From: Gottfriedia luciferensis
Lineage (GTDB): Bacteria; Bacillota; Bacilli; Bacillales; Bacillaceae_G
Length of the DNA: 64,000 bases
Assembly: GCF_001712755.1 (NCBI RefSeq)
Contig: NZ_MDKC01000037.1
Location: forward strand, 1-64,000
Direction of reading: 5' to 3'
Of this stretch, positions 36,177-48,311 are shown one piece after another. The stretch's first letter is position 1. Every line of letters starts with the position of its first letter. A model generated the notes under the pieces. It was not told the DNA's origin, made no database searches, and was given only the letters and a program-made list of their open reading frames with translations. Both the position numbers and the translations under genes were made by a program.

Positions 36177-36632
36177 TTGAAAAAACGTAAAAAATTAGTT
36201 TATTTATTATCAATCTTACCTGGTCTTGGCCATTTTTATTTAGGATTAATGAGTCGAGGATTGCAGTTTATGCTGTTATTTTTCGGTACAGTATTTTTAA
36301 CCCATCTAATTTCAAGCTTTGGATTTTTTATACCAGTCATCGTATTTTATAGCTACTTTGATGCACTTCAATATCATAGTAAATATCGTGAGGATATTGA
36401 ATTAGTAGATGAGCCTATCTTACATCATCAATTTAAATTTAATAAGTATTTAATTGGTTGGGTATTAATTGGTTTTGGTTGTTTATCTTTATTAGAGAAC
36501 ACTTCTGATTATATTTCTAGACATTACAATATCTTTATCGACTATAATTTAGTACAAAATTTACTAATCAGTATTGTTTTTGTCGGTCTTGGTATTAAAT
36601 TATTAACTGGAAAGTCGAAAAAAGAAGTATGA
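36177..36632 (+). CDS. Small polytopic membrane protein of the ECF operon
   Basis: About 151 aa with four hydrophobic stretches: LVYLLSILPGLGHFYLGL and on to about 60 (TM2-domain-like GLGHFYLG motif), FNKYLIGWVLIGFGCLSLL, and a C-terminal helix LLISIVFVGLGIKLL. I choose TTG 36177 because GGAGGT is 7 nt upstream; the ATG at 36162 overlaps that site. It overlaps the next gene by 4 bp (ATGA). Function is unknown; position suggests a target or modulator of the sigma system. Confidence 0.75.
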   Translation: MKKRKKLVYLLSILPGLGHFYLGLMSRGLQFMLLFFGTVFLTHLISSFGFFIPVIVFYSYFDALQYHSKYREDIELVDEPILHHQFKFNKYLIGWVLIGFGCLSLLENTSDYISRHYNIFIDYNLVQNLLISIVFVGLGIKLLTGKSKKEV

Positions 36633-37840
36633 GGAATTGGAAGGTTGGCACTATAACAGCGGGAATCATTTTAATCGCAATTGGTTTACTATGGTTTTTA
36701 CAAAATTTTATTTCAATTCCTTATTCGAAGCTTCTTATTAATGCATGGCCAGTTGCTTGTATTTTATTAGGAATTGAAATACTACTATTCAATTTAGTAA
36801 GAAAAGAAGAAACACTCCGTTTTCATGGATTTAGTATTTTTTTACTTATAATAATGATGGTTGTTTCATTACTATTTAGTATTGGTCATTTGTTTGTCAA
36901 AGAAATTGGTTATACATTCAAATCTAAAGATATTGAAATAAATGATTCGAAAACGATCACTTCATCAATTAATGAAGTTATTATTAACGCTAATAATAGT
37001 GAAATCAGTGTAATTGGAACTGATACTAGTTCAGTAAACGTAAATGGTAATATAAGAGTTCCGGATCGTGATAAAGAAGATAGTGAAAAAGTATCTGATT
37101 ATTATTCAGTAAAAACACTTGGTGATAAACTGATTATCGAGATTCGTAATGATGACCATCAGATTTTCCACTTTAAGGATGACAGCTCCCATCTAAATAT
37201 TGATTTGCCTAAAAGCATTTTAACGAATATAAATGTAAAAAATGGCTCTATCAATTTATCAAATAAAGACAATGAAACAGTCATTAATTCAAATGACGGG
37301 CAAATTAATATTGAGAATGTTACTGGTAACTTAGTTGCAAAAACTAGAAACGGTTCGATCAGCTTAACGAATGCAAATTTAAAAGGTGATAGTGAAATTG
37401 CAACGAGAGATGGTGAAATTACAATCAAAAATATGTCTGGTTATTTAAATTCCACTACAAGAGATGGAAGCATTTCGATTGAACATGCAAATATAGAAGG
37501 AACAAGTGAAATTACGACATATGACGGAGAGATTAACTTACGAGATTATAAAGGTAATGTAAACGCAAAAACAAATAATGGTGCAATTAATGTTGAGAAT
37601 GCATTATTAAATGGTGAAAGTAAAATTTCTTCTGATGATGGCGAAATTCAAATCGATTTGCTAAAGGATAACAATCTAACGATCAATGCGGAAACAAATG
37701 ATGGAAGTTTTAGTGGAAATATTGGATGGAAAATGAAAAATAAAGATGAAAATCATACCAATAAGGCGATGGTTGGAAGTGGCGAACATCAACTTAATTT
37801 AAAAACGAGAAATGGATCAATTTATGTAAATAAAGATTAG
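36629..37840 (+). CDS. LiaF-like membrane anchor plus DUF4097 beta-helix protein
   Basis: 403 aa. The N-terminal 90 residues hold three to four TM segments (GTITAGIILIAIGLLWFLQNF, LLGIEILLF, FLLIIMMVVSLLFSIGHLF). The rest is a DUF4097-type right-handed beta solenoid with repeats such as AKTRNGSISLTNANLKGDSE, STTRDGSISIEHANIEGTSE and AKTNNGAINVENALLNGESK, roughly 21-22 residues per half turn with alternating GDG/NGS tips. Such proteins occur in cell-envelope stress operons beside ECF or PspC/LiaF-type genes. The solenoid is predicted outside the cell. Role unknown. Confidence 0.83.
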   Translation: MRNWKVGTITAGIILIAIGLLWFLQNFISIPYSKLLINAWPVACILLGIEILLFNLVRKEETLRFHGFSIFLLIIMMVVSLLFSIGHLFVKEIGYTFKSKDIEINDSKTITSSINEVIINANNSEISVIGTDTSSVNVNGNIRVPDRDKEDSEKVSDYYSVKTLGDKLIIEIRNDDHQIFHFKDDSSHLNIDLPKSILTNINVKNGSINLSNKDNETVINSNDGQINIENVTGNLVAKTRNGSISLTNANLKGDSEIATRDGEITIKNMSGYLNSTTRDGSISIEHANIEGTSEITTYDGEINLRDYKGNVNAKTNNGAINVENALLNGESKISSDDGEIQIDLLKDNNLTINAETNDGSFSGNIGWKMKNKDENHTNKAMVGSGEHQLNLKTRNGSIYVNKD

Positions 37841-37846
37841 AAGAGT

Positions 37847-37879
37847 AAAAGCCCCATATATTGTATGGGGCTTTTTTTA
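37847..37879 (+). terminator. Terminator of the ECF sigma operon
   Basis: AAAGCCCCATA (37848-37858) pairs with TATGGGGCTTT (37864-37874), followed by T's. Confidence 0.88.
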
Positions 37880-37953
37880 CTAAAGACGTATTAGTATTTG
37901 CTTTTTTACAAAAAAAACCTTTAAATACATTTTGTATCAAAGGTTATATCCAG

Positions 37954-38619
37954 CTAAGGTAAGTGTACAGATTTAATATGTCCCAGTTTTAGATAAACAT
38001 TTTGTCCACTCGCAACGGAAAGTTCTATTTGATTATTATCTACTTTATTTAAAAGTCCAATTTTCATTGGATCTGTTCCACCATCAAAAATAACAAGCTT
38101 TCCAATTTCTTTTCTAAGCTGAATTTCTAAAGACCTGTGTAAAGGTGTAGTAGATGGATGTACCCCTAGTGTCTCATTTGTTAAATTATATGGCACCACT
38201 CTATGGTTATATGGAGTGATCCATTTTAAATGTGATAAAGAAATATACATTGTATGAAATACAGGTGAGTAAAATACAAGATAATCATTTAATACGTTCA
38301 TAATATAACCATGAAAAGTTATATTACCAGTTACATAAATTTCTGAAAATATTCCTTTAGCATTTAGTAAAATTTTACGATATGAAATTGTCTCCATTTC
38401 TTGTGTAATGGATGGTTCATTAGGGTTATCTATTTTTTCTTTTAATTCATTGTTTTGATATACCATATGGATATGCATCCAAGGGATATAATAATATTTT
38501 ATGCCGTTAAAAAGCACTAAAATATCTTGTCCTAAATCAGTAAGAATTCCTTCGAATATGACATCTCCAGATAATCTTACAGAGACTTGTTCTCCAAGCA
38601 ATGTAGATACATCACTCAC
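37954..38619 (-). CDS. Protein with three LSm/DUF2642-like repeats
   Basis: 221 aa, no signal or TM. Three similar beta-rich segments are visible: VSVRLSGDVIFEGILTDLGQ with YYIPWMHIHMV; SEIYVTGNITFHGYIMNV with MYISLSHLKWI; and GKLVIFDGGTDPMKIGLLNK with VYLKLGHIKSV. The pattern (strand, F/G-x-L/I-x-D/N turn, then a Y-I-P/L-x-H-I strand) recalls the small DUF2642/LSm-like proteins of Bacillus, often sporulation-associated. GTG start at 38619 with AGGAGG 8 nt upstream. It follows the permease gene by 28 bp and may share its transcript. Function unknown. Confidence 0.65.
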   Translation of the reverse strand: MSDVSTLLGEQVSVRLSGDVIFEGILTDLGQDILVLFNGIKYYYIPWMHIHMVYQNNELKEKIDNPNEPSITQEMETISYRKILLNAKGIFSEIYVTGNITFHGYIMNVLNDYLVFYSPVFHTMYISLSHLKWITPYNHRVVPYNLTNETLGVHPSTTPLHRSLEIQLRKEIGKLVIFDGGTDPMKIGLLNKVDNNQIELSVASGQNVYLKLGHIKSVHLP

Positions 38620-38647
38620 GTAGATCTCCTCCTAAAGGGTAATTAAA

Positions 38648-40006
38648 TTAATGGGCAAAAAATAATTGTATCCAATAAAATAATAATATTAATGAAATAA
38701 TTGTTGTTAATGGAATCACAATTATAGTGACGCTTAAATAATCCTTCCATTTTACTTTAATTTTATTTTCCTTTAAAATGTGCATCCAAATTAATGATGC
38801 TAATGTTCCAATTGGTAACAGTAGCGATCCTATATCACTACCAACTATATTAGCAAGATAGATTGCTTTTAGTGTCACTGGATCTAGTCCCATTTCAGTT
38901 AGGCTGATTGTGCCAATCATAAGGGCAGGGTGATTGTTAAAAAGATTTGACAAAACGCTTACTAATCCACCCATTGCCAAAGTGGAATTAAAAAGTCCCT
39001 GGTTAACGATTGGTTCAATTTCTTTTACAATAAAATCAGTTAGACCAACATTATGGAGTCCGTAAATAATTACATACATTGAGAATGCAAATAAAAGAAT
39101 TTGCCATGGTGTCTTTTTTAAGATATCTACAGGATTTGTTCTTAAATGGTACCATCTCCATATAAGTAAAATAAGGGAACCTAGTACAGCAACAATTTCA
39201 ATTGGTATTGAAATAAAGGATGCAACAAAAAGTAAACATCTCATAACAAATACAAAAGTTAAAATTTTAAGCATAAACTTTGTTCTTTTTCTTTTTGTTT
39301 CAACAGAAATTTTACTTTTTAACGGATGAAAATTTTTAATAAAAAAGGATTCTTCAATATCATTTGTTGAAGCGGGTAACACTTCTGGAAATTTACTTTT
39401 TAATACGAAATACATCATAATCGACATAAATAATAAGCCTAACATTGTAGGTACAAACATCATTAAGGGTTGCATATAAAGTGGCATGTGTACGATTTTT
39501 AAACCTATTAAATTCACGATATTACTTACGCCAATTGGAGCACTTGAAGCAGTTGCAATTAATGCACCTGATAATAGGTAGGGTATTTGTTGATGTGGTT
39601 TTAAGCGTAGATTTTTTAAAAGAATTATTAGTATAGGTGTTGTAATGAGGATGCTACCATCATTATTAAAAAGTAACGTCATTAAAAAACATAGTAATTG
39701 AATGTACCAATATAATCGATAACTAGAACCTTTGGCCAATGTAACTAGTCGAGCTGCTGACCAATGAAAGAAGCCAAAGCTCTCTAAAATAACAGCCATA
39801 ACAATTGTTGCTATAATTGTAATTGAAGCTCCACCGATTTTCGTTATAATGTCATATAAATCGTGTCGGCTAACAATTCCAGTTACTAGAATGATTATAG
39901 CCCCAATTGAAGCAGGCCATGCTTCATGAATTCCTTTTGGTCTCCAGAATATGACAGCCATTGTCATAATGAAAACAAATGCTGTCATTGCAATTTCAAA
40001 ATTCAT
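38648..40006 (-). CDS. ArsB/NhaD-superfamily (IT family) membrane transporter
   Basis: 452 aa with about 11-12 membrane spans. It has the ion-transporter two-halves layout, with pore-loop-like segments LLFNNDGSILITTPILIILLKNL and LSNLFNNHPALMIGTISLTEMGL, and SSAPIGVSNIVNLIG. These match ArsB-type arsenite pumps and related anion/Na+ carriers (YdfA-like). No arsR or arsC is nearby, so arsenite is only one option. ATG 40006 is preferred: AAGGTG is 7 nt upstream, whereas ATG 40012 touches the ribosome site. Confidence 0.82.
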   Translation of the reverse strand: MNFEIAMTAFVFIMTMAVIFWRPKGIHEAWPASIGAIIILVTGIVSRHDLYDIITKIGGASITIIATIVMAVILESFGFFHWSAARLVTLAKGSSYRLYWYIQLLCFLMTLLFNNDGSILITTPILIILLKNLRLKPHQQIPYLLSGALIATASSAPIGVSNIVNLIGLKIVHMPLYMQPLMMFVPTMLGLLFMSIMMYFVLKSKFPEVLPASTNDIEESFFIKNFHPLKSKISVETKRKRTKFMLKILTFVFVMRCLLFVASFISIPIEIVAVLGSLILLIWRWYHLRTNPVDILKKTPWQILLFAFSMYVIIYGLHNVGLTDFIVKEIEPIVNQGLFNSTLAMGGLVSVLSNLFNNHPALMIGTISLTEMGLDPVTLKAIYLANIVGSDIGSLLLPIGTLASLIWMHILKENKIKVKWKDYLSVTIIVIPLTTIISLILLFYWIQLFFAH

Positions 40007-40207
40007 TTTCATTCACCTTTCTCTAATCGGTAGTATTTTTTTGAGTCCTACTTGTCCGATTAATATACTAATATTCAATTTTACTAATCATGTACTTAGT
40101 CAATTGACCATTTTTTTTAGTTTGTATATTTGTCCACATAGTTGAAATGTCCCGAAATGACATCGTCCTATAGGTACACATGCCCCGAAAAAACTCAATT
40201 TTCCAAA

Positions 40208-40238
40208 AGAAAAAGGTCAGCTGCTACGCTGACCTAAA
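40208..40238 (-). terminator. Terminator of the DUF1904 gene
   Basis: AGGTCAGC (40214-40221) pairs with GCTGACCT (40228-40235). The T-rich run is on the minus side, just after the minus-strand stop at 40255. Confidence 0.85.
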
Positions 40239-40254
40239 TTATTTTGAAATATCA

Positions 40255-40584
40255 TTATGAAAATTTCTTTCCATTTATATAATAACAATCTTCTTGATAT
40301 GTAATAAAAGCAATTTCAAATTCAGGAATTTTCAATGTGTTAATATGTTTCTCGATTGTAGCTGCGAAACGATCTCTAGTTTCACCTCCACGTTCAAACC
40401 ACTTTACTTCAATGAATGGAAAGCTTTCTACAATTTCACCATTAAAAATTGAAGTTGGATGGATACAATCAATCGTAAAATTATCAGTTCCACATTCACA
40501 AACCACTGCAAGTTCTTCGATTAAAGACTTACTAATTTTGCAAATATCATCAGTTGAAATCCCTTTAATTAATAATTGAGGCAT
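40255..40584 (-). CDS. DUF1904 family protein
   Basis: 109 aa, cytosolic. It resembles the short DUF1904 proteins of Bacilli: MPQLLIKGISTDDICKISKS at the N-terminus and FPFIEVKWFERGGETRDRFA in the middle. The fold looks tautomerase/MIF-like (start MPxLxIKG with Pro after Met), but activity is unknown. ATG 40584 with AAAGGTGGG upstream; a longer in-frame start at 40620 lacks a site. Confidence 0.78.
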   Translation of the reverse strand: MPQLLIKGISTDDICKISKSLIEELAVVCECGTDNFTIDCIHPTSIFNGEIVESFPFIEVKWFERGGETRDRFAATIEKHINTLKIPEFEIAFITYQEDCYYINGKKFS

Positions 40585-40790
40585 AAATGTCCCACCTTTT
40601 TTTCTCCCATTATAACTCAAAAATTAAATTAGTTTAATTTTCTAAATTGGGTTTTACGATATTTACATGGAATATATTTATTTGGCTTCGTGAATCATAC
40701 CTTGATTGCACAGTTCTTAATGAACATATTATCTTGATCATTTGGTATTCAGCGTAATTCTGTGGATGGTAAAAAACCAATAATTGGTAT

Positions 40791-40805
40791 TGATAATCAT
40801 TTTCA
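40791..40805. promoter_or_regulatory. Fur-family (7-1-7) operator candidate
   Basis: TGATAATCATTTTCA differs in one base from the 7-1-7 consensus TGATAATnATTATCA. It lies upstream of the candidate sRNA at 40888; PerR or Zur could also use a similar site. Confidence 0.5.
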
Positions 40806-40851
40806 GTTGTGGTAATCTAAGATTAATAAAAGAAGTTTAAGAAACAAGCCA

Positions 40852-40881
40852 TTGTTTTTCTTAGTTCTTCGTTTGTATACA
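40852..40881 (+). promoter_or_regulatory. Sigma A promoter candidate for C-rich RNA
   Basis: TTGTTT (40852-40857), 18-nt spacer, TATACA (40876-40881). An inverted repeat CACATT/AATGTG follows at the expected start site. Confidence 0.45.
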
Positions 40882-40887
40882 CATTAA

Positions 40888-41018
40888 AATGTGAATTGCG
40901 ACCCTAGAACCCCCAAAAACCCTAAAGAAGAGAAGAACGCGCTAGGACAATAGTTTTTCTCTTCACCAAATTAATAACCCTGTTTTTTGACGCAGATTAT
41001 TCTGCGTTATTTTTTTTG
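40888..41018 (+). ncRNA. Candidate C-rich small RNA (about 130 nt)
   Basis: No open frame with a ribosome site. After the promoter comes a C-rich single-stranded-looking stretch (40900-40923, with ACCC, ACCCCC and ACCC). Next is a 12-bp hairpin (40927-40938 with 40953-40964, one G-U pair). The end is a classic terminator: ACGCAG (40990-40995), CTGCGT (41002-41007), then T-rich run. C-rich unpaired tracts followed by a terminator are the design of Bacillota base-pairing sRNAs such as FsrA or RoxS/RsaE. I cannot align it to either. It could also be a leader terminated before qox. Confidence 0.5.
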
Positions 41019-41306
41019 TGTGAAAATACAGATTATTTCGTAAAATTCTATAAAAATTATTATACTAATTTACTAATATGTAAGTTTGGAAATGTGAACA
41101 AAAAGTTAATCAAAATCTAATATTTGTCTAAAATGTGAACGTTGTGAATAAGTGAGCAATCGGATTGAACCATTGATATATATAGGTTTTTTAGAAAAAA
41201 GCATATTTTCAAATATGTCTAAAATGTGAACACTCTTTTTTTCCTTTCAAAATGGTAATTAATTGTTTGTTTTTTTAATTAAAGTATCTTACTATAACTG
41301 TGGACA
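41019..41306 (+). promoter_or_regulatory. Repeated TGTGAAC boxes upstream of qox
   Basis: ATGTGAAC occurs at 41092, 41133 and 41224. The last two lie in a longer direct repeat (TGTCTAAAATGTGAAC). GTTGTGAATAAG follows the second. The boxes resemble half sites of Rex or ResD (TTTGTGAAT), regulators known for respiratory genes. No gene is present in the gap. Confidence 0.45.
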
Positions 41307-41336
41307 TTGTTTGTCATTTTGGTGACAATTTATAAA
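41307..41336 (+). promoter_or_regulatory. qox promoter candidate with internal palindrome
   Basis: TTGTTT (41307-41312), 18-nt spacer, TATAAA (41331-41336). The spacer carries an 18-bp palindrome, TTGTCA (41311-41316) and TGACAA (41323-41328), placed where a repressor would block RNA polymerase. Confidence 0.45.
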
Positions 41337-41408
41337 AATACTTATCTAAGAAATAATTCAAAAAAACTATTTTGAACTTTTACTTACGTTATAGGAAGGA
41401 AGAGCGAA

Positions 41409-42308
41409 ATGAAAAAATTTCTAATGGGCATGATGATCATGCTGGTTGCATTAGTAATGGGTGCTTGTGATAAGATTGCAGTTCTTAATCCAAAGGGTCC
41501 TGTCGCTAAAACGCAAGCAGATACGATTATCTTCTCGATGTTGATGATGTTAGGAGTTTTACTAGTAGTTTACATTCTTTATATTGTTATTCTATATAAA
41601 TATCGTGCTAGTAAACTTCCAAAAGATTACGAACCTCCTCATGAAGAGGGAAGTAAAACACTTGAAATTATTTGGACTGTCATCCCAATCATTATTGTTG
41701 CAGTTTTATCAGTTGTAACTGTTAAAACAACAAATGCAGTTGAAAGTGTACCAAAAGGACATGAAAATGATAAGCCACTTGTTATTTATGCAAGTTCTTC
41801 AAACTGGAAATGGCATTTCTCTTATCCTGAACAAGGAATTGAAACAGTTAACTATGTAAATATTCCAACGAATAGAAATGTTGAATTCCGACTTTATTCA
41901 TTTGGTCCGATTACAAGTTTTTGGATTCCTCAATTAGGTGGACAAAAATATGCAATGAGTGACATGGTAACTAAATTAAACTTTGTTGCTTCAAATGAAG
42001 GTTCTTATATAGGTAAGAACAGTAACTTCAATGGTAAAGGCTTTGCTGGAATGGAATTTGAAGTACTAGCAATGAATAATAAGGATTTTAACGGCTGGGT
42101 TAAGGACGTTAAAGAAACAGCTCCTGCTTTAACAGAAAAAGAGTTCAATAAATTACTAAAAATTGAGCATTTAGGTAGAAAGACATATTCTTCGACTCAT
42201 TTAGAATTTAGACCAGCTCCAGAAGGTAAAAATGCAGGGCATCAACATGGTTCTATGAAGGATTCATCTGATCACCATGACATGGATAATATGGAGGGGA
42301 TGAAATAA
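41409..42308 (+). CDS. qoxA: Quinol oxidase subunit II (QoxA)
   Basis: 299-aa subunit II of cytochrome aa3-type menaquinol oxidase. Lipoprotein signal (LVALVMGAC), two TM segments ([39 protein letters not shown]), then a cupredoxin domain that lacks the CuA ligands, as expected for quinol rather than cytochrome c oxidases. The tail is His/Asp/Met-rich ([17 protein letters not shown]), possibly metal-binding. AGGAAGAG precedes ATG. It overlaps qoxB by 1 bp. Confidence 0.95.
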   Translation: MKKFLMGMMIMLVALVMGACDKIAVLNPKGPVAKTQADTIIFSMLMMLGVLLVVYILYIVILYKYRASKLPKDYEPPHEEGSKTLEIIWTVIPIIIVAVLSVVTVKTTNAVESVPKGHENDKPLVIYASSSNWKWHFSYPEQGIETVNYVNIPTNRNVEFRLYSFGPITSFWIPQLGGQKYAMSDMVTKLNFVASNEGSYIGKNSNFNGKGFAGMEFEVLAMNNKDFNGWVKDVKETAPALTEKEFNKLLKIEHLGRKTYSSTHLEFRPAPEGKNAGHQHGSMKDSSDHHDMDNMEGMK

Positions 42309-44272
42309 TGGGTTATAAATGGGATCACTTTTTTGTAACAGGTGAACCAATGATCTATGGCGCAATGGTGAGTATCGTTGTTGTATCTCTTGCTATTGTA
42401 ATTGGTTTAACCAAATTTAAAAAATGGGGTTATTTATGGAAAGAATGGTTAACTACTGTTGACCATAAACGTATCGGTGTAATGTATATTCTGTGTGCAT
42501 TATTAATGCTATTCCGTGGTGGAGTAGATGCGTTATTAATGAGAGCACAGTTAGCAGGACCAGATTTAAAAATATTAGATGCACAACATTATAATGAAAT
42601 TTTTACAACACACGGCTTAATTATGATTCTGTTCATGGCGATGCCTTTCATTATTGGGTTAATGAACATCGTTATTCCTTTACAAATCGGAGCTCGTGAC
42701 GTAGCTTTCCCTTACTTAAATGCAGTAAGTTTCTGGTTATTCTTTGCTGGTGCAATGCTTTTAAACTTAAGCTTTGTTATCGGTGGATCACCTGATGCTG
42801 GTTGGACAGCTTACTTCCCACTAGCTAGTAAGGAATTCAGCCCAGGAGTTGGGAATAACTATTACGCAATTTCGCTTCAAATTGCTGGTCTAGGTACTTT
42901 AATGACTGGTATTAACTTTATCGTTACAATTTTAAAAATGCGTGCTCCAGGCTTGAAATTAATGAAATTACCAATGTTTACTTGGAGTATTTTAATTACA
43001 AACGTTATTATCGTATTCGCATTCCCAGTATTAACTGTAGCTTTAGCATTAATGATGTTTGATCGTGAGTTTGGTACTCAATTCTTTACGATGGCACATG
43101 GTAATGACATGCTTTGGGCGAACTTATTCTGGATTTGGGGACATCCTGAAGTTTACATCGTTATTCTTCCGGCATTCGGTATATATAGTGAAATCATCGC
43201 TACTTTCTCAAGAAAGAATTTATACGGATATAAGAGCATGGTTGTCAGTATGATTGCCATCTCTGCTTTAAGTTTCCTTGTGTGGGTTCACCATTTCTAT
43301 ACGATGGGTCAAGGTTCTGTTGTAAATGGCTTCTTTAGTATTACAACAATGGCAATTAGTATACCAACCGGTGTTAAAATATTTAACTGGTTGTTTACAT
43401 TAAGAAAAGGTAAGATCGAATTTACCGTTCCAATGCTGTACTCACTAGCGTTTATTCCGATTTTTACAATCGGTGGGGTTACAGGTGTAATGCTAGCAAT
43501 GGCAAGTGCTGACTACCAATATCATAATACGATGTTCTTAGTTGCTCACTTCCATTATGTATTAATCCCAGGTACTGTATTTGCGGTAATCGCAGGATTT
43601 TACTACTGGTTCCCTAAAGTATTTGGTTTCAAATTAGATGAAAAAATTGGTAAGATTACGTTCTGGACAATTATCGTTAGCTTTAACGTAACATTCTTCC
43701 CATTATTCTTATTAGGATTAAAAGGTATGACTCGTCGTACTTATACTTATAGTGCTGAGTCAGGTTTTGGACCATTAAATATGATTGCTACAATTGGTGC
43801 TGTAGGGTTAGCAATCGGATTCTGTTTACTTGTTTACAATATTTATTACAGTGTACGTTACGCACCAAGAGAAACAACTGGTGATCCATGGAATGCAAGA
43901 ACATTAGAGTGGGCTACAAGCAGTCCAATTGCTCCTTATAATTTCGCAGTAATTCCAAAAGTTGATTCTTTAGATCCATTCTGGAAAGCTAAAAAAGAAG
44001 GTAAATCATTACTTGAAGGTGAAATTACAGATATTCATATGCCAAGTAATAGCGGTATACCATTCATTTTAGGTGCAGCATTTATGGCATTTGGTTTCTT
44101 CTTAATATTTGAATGGTGGGTTCCAATGATTGTATTTGCAGTGCCAATCGCACTTTGCTTAATTGCACGTTCTTTCCAACGCGATCATGGCTTCCATATT
44201 CATAAAGAAGAGATTATTGAAACAGAGAAAAAATTACGAGGTGATCATTATGAGCAGCAGGCCTCTGTATAG
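42308..44272 (+). CDS. qoxB: Quinol oxidase subunit I (QoxB)
   Basis: 654-aa haem-copper oxidase catalytic subunit, about 15 TM segments. Ligand motifs: [14 protein letters not shown] (low-spin haem His), [14 protein letters not shown] (CuB His-Tyr), WVHHFYTMG (His-His) and [11 protein letters not shown] (haem His pair). It pumps protons while reducing oxygen with menaquinol. ATG overlaps the qoxA stop (TAATG); GGAGGGG lies upstream. Confidence 0.97.
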   Translation: MGYKWDHFFVTGEPMIYGAMVSIVVVSLAIVIGLTKFKKWGYLWKEWLTTVDHKRIGVMYILCALLMLFRGGVDALLMRAQLAGPDLKILDAQHYNEIFTTHGLIMILFMAMPFIIGLMNIVIPLQIGARDVAFPYLNAVSFWLFFAGAMLLNLSFVIGGSPDAGWTAYFPLASKEFSPGVGNNYYAISLQIAGLGTLMTGINFIVTILKMRAPGLKLMKLPMFTWSILITNVIIVFAFPVLTVALALMMFDREFGTQFFTMAHGNDMLWANLFWIWGHPEVYIVILPAFGIYSEIIATFSRKNLYGYKSMVVSMIAISALSFLVWVHHFYTMGQGSVVNGFFSITTMAISIPTGVKIFNWLFTLRKGKIEFTVPMLYSLAFIPIFTIGGVTGVMLAMASADYQYHNTMFLVAHFHYVLIPGTVFAVIAGFYYWFPKVFGFKLDEKIGKITFWTIIVSFNVTFFPLFLLGLKGMTRRTYTYSAESGFGPLNMIATIGAVGLAIGFCLLVYNIYYSVRYAPRETTGDPWNARTLEWATSSPIAPYNFAVIPKVDSLDPFWKAKKEGKSLLEGEITDIHMPSNSGIPFILGAAFMAFGFFLIFEWWVPMIVFAVPIALCLIARSFQRDHGFHIHKEEIIETEKKLRGDHYEQQASV

Positions 44273-44840
44273 TCTAGGTGAAGAAAGTTCTAATAAGATT
44301 CTTGGCTTCTGGATATTTTTAGGAGCTGAGATTGCCTTATTCGGAACATTGTTCGCAGTTTACTTCACTTTAGCGAATAACACTGGTTCAGCACCTACTC
44401 AAAAAGAATTATTTGAGATGAAAGGTGTAATGATAGAAACATTTGCCCTATTAACAAGTAGTTTTACGATTGGTTTAGTTGTGAACGCAATAAAATTAAA
44501 TCACAAAAAAGCTTTTATAAGCTTCCTTGTTTTAACACTAGCTTTAGGAGCAGTCTTCTTAGGAGTAGAGATTACAGAGTTCTTTACTTACGTTCATGAA
44601 GGCGCAACAATCCAAAGTAGTGGTGCATTATCAGCATTATTCGTATTATTAGGTACTCACGGTGCCCACGTATCATTCGGTATGTTATGGGGTATTGCAA
44701 TCTTAATTCAAGTTTCTCGTGAGGGAATTACAGAAACTACAGCAAACAAAACATTTATTTATTCATTATACTGGCACTTCTTAGACGTAGTATGGATCTT
44801 TATCTTTAGTTTTGTTTACGTGAAAGGACTGATTGGATGA
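44250..44840 (+). CDS. qoxC: Quinol oxidase subunit III (QoxC)
   Basis: 196 aa with five TM helices, starting [33 protein letters not shown] and [18 protein letters not shown] are typical of COX3-type subunits. ATG 44250 is set by GAGGTGATC just upstream and overlaps qoxB by 23 bp. Confidence 0.95.
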   Translation: MSSRPLYSLGEESSNKILGFWIFLGAEIALFGTLFAVYFTLANNTGSAPTQKELFEMKGVMIETFALLTSSFTIGLVVNAIKLNHKKAFISFLVLTLALGAVFLGVEITEFFTYVHEGATIQSSGALSALFVLLGTHGAHVSFGMLWGIAILIQVSREGITETTANKTFIYSLYWHFLDVVWIFIFSFVYVKGLIG

Positions 44841-45118
44841 GCGCATTATTCCCTAAGCATCAAGTGGTTGGCTTCATCCAATCACTTGTTCTAACAATCA
44901 TAGCTTTAAGTGTTTACTATTTAAATTTACCGTTTAATGTATCATTTATTATTTTAATTGTAACTGCATTATTACAAGGTGGTCTTCAGTTAATTGTTTT
45001 CATGCATATGAATGAAAATGAAAATAAAGGAGTATTATATATCAATTTAGGCTACGCAGTATTTATTGCAGTAGCAATTGTTTTCGGTACTCTTTGGACA
45101 TTAATTTGGGGTATGTAA
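44837..45118 (+). CDS. qoxD: Quinol oxidase subunit IV (QoxD)
   Basis: 93 aa, three TM helices, with LQLIVFMHMNENENKGVLY as the family signature between helices 2 and 3. Starts by ATGA overlap with qoxC. Last gene of the qoxABCD operon. Confidence 0.93.
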   Translation: MSALFPKHQVVGFIQSLVLTIIALSVYYLNLPFNVSFIILIVTALLQGGLQLIVFMHMNENENKGVLYINLGYAVFIAVAIVFGTLWTLIWGM

Positions 45119-45123
45119 TAGTT

Positions 45124-45155
45124 AAAAGCTCTTCGACATTCGAAGAGCTTTTTAG
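45124..45155 (+). terminator. qox operon terminator (copy 1 of a duplicated hairpin)
   Basis: AAAAGCTCTTCG (45124-45135) pairs with CGAAGAGCTTTT (45141-45152). The identical 30-bp sequence recurs at 45660-45689. Confidence 0.9.
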
Positions 45156-45211
45156 CTGTTAAAAAACAATCTTGTCAATTAATTATCAAACTTTTGTAAA
45201 GGAGTAGAGTT

Positions 45212-45336
45212 GTTGATTTCCATTACAGGATGCTCGCTTTCCATGGGGCGAGACCTGAGTCTCCTCGGCCAGCCTGCGGGGTCTCAGCCTTCCCGCATAT
45301 CCCATAGGAGTCGAGCATCCCTCCATTCCAATCAAC
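45212..45336. repeat. Dispersed imperfect inverted-repeat element (copy 2)
   Basis: About 125 bp, bounded by GTTGAT and ATCAAC. Inner arms GGATGCTCG/CGAGCATCC and gagacc/ggtctc pair. Nearly the reverse complement of 1-107. Could fold into a long cruciform or RNA hairpin; no coding capacity. Confidence 0.85.
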
Positions 45337-48271
<2,935 letters not shown>

Positions 48272-48311
48272 GGAAATATACAATCTATATGAAAATAGTA
48301 TGAGGTAAATA

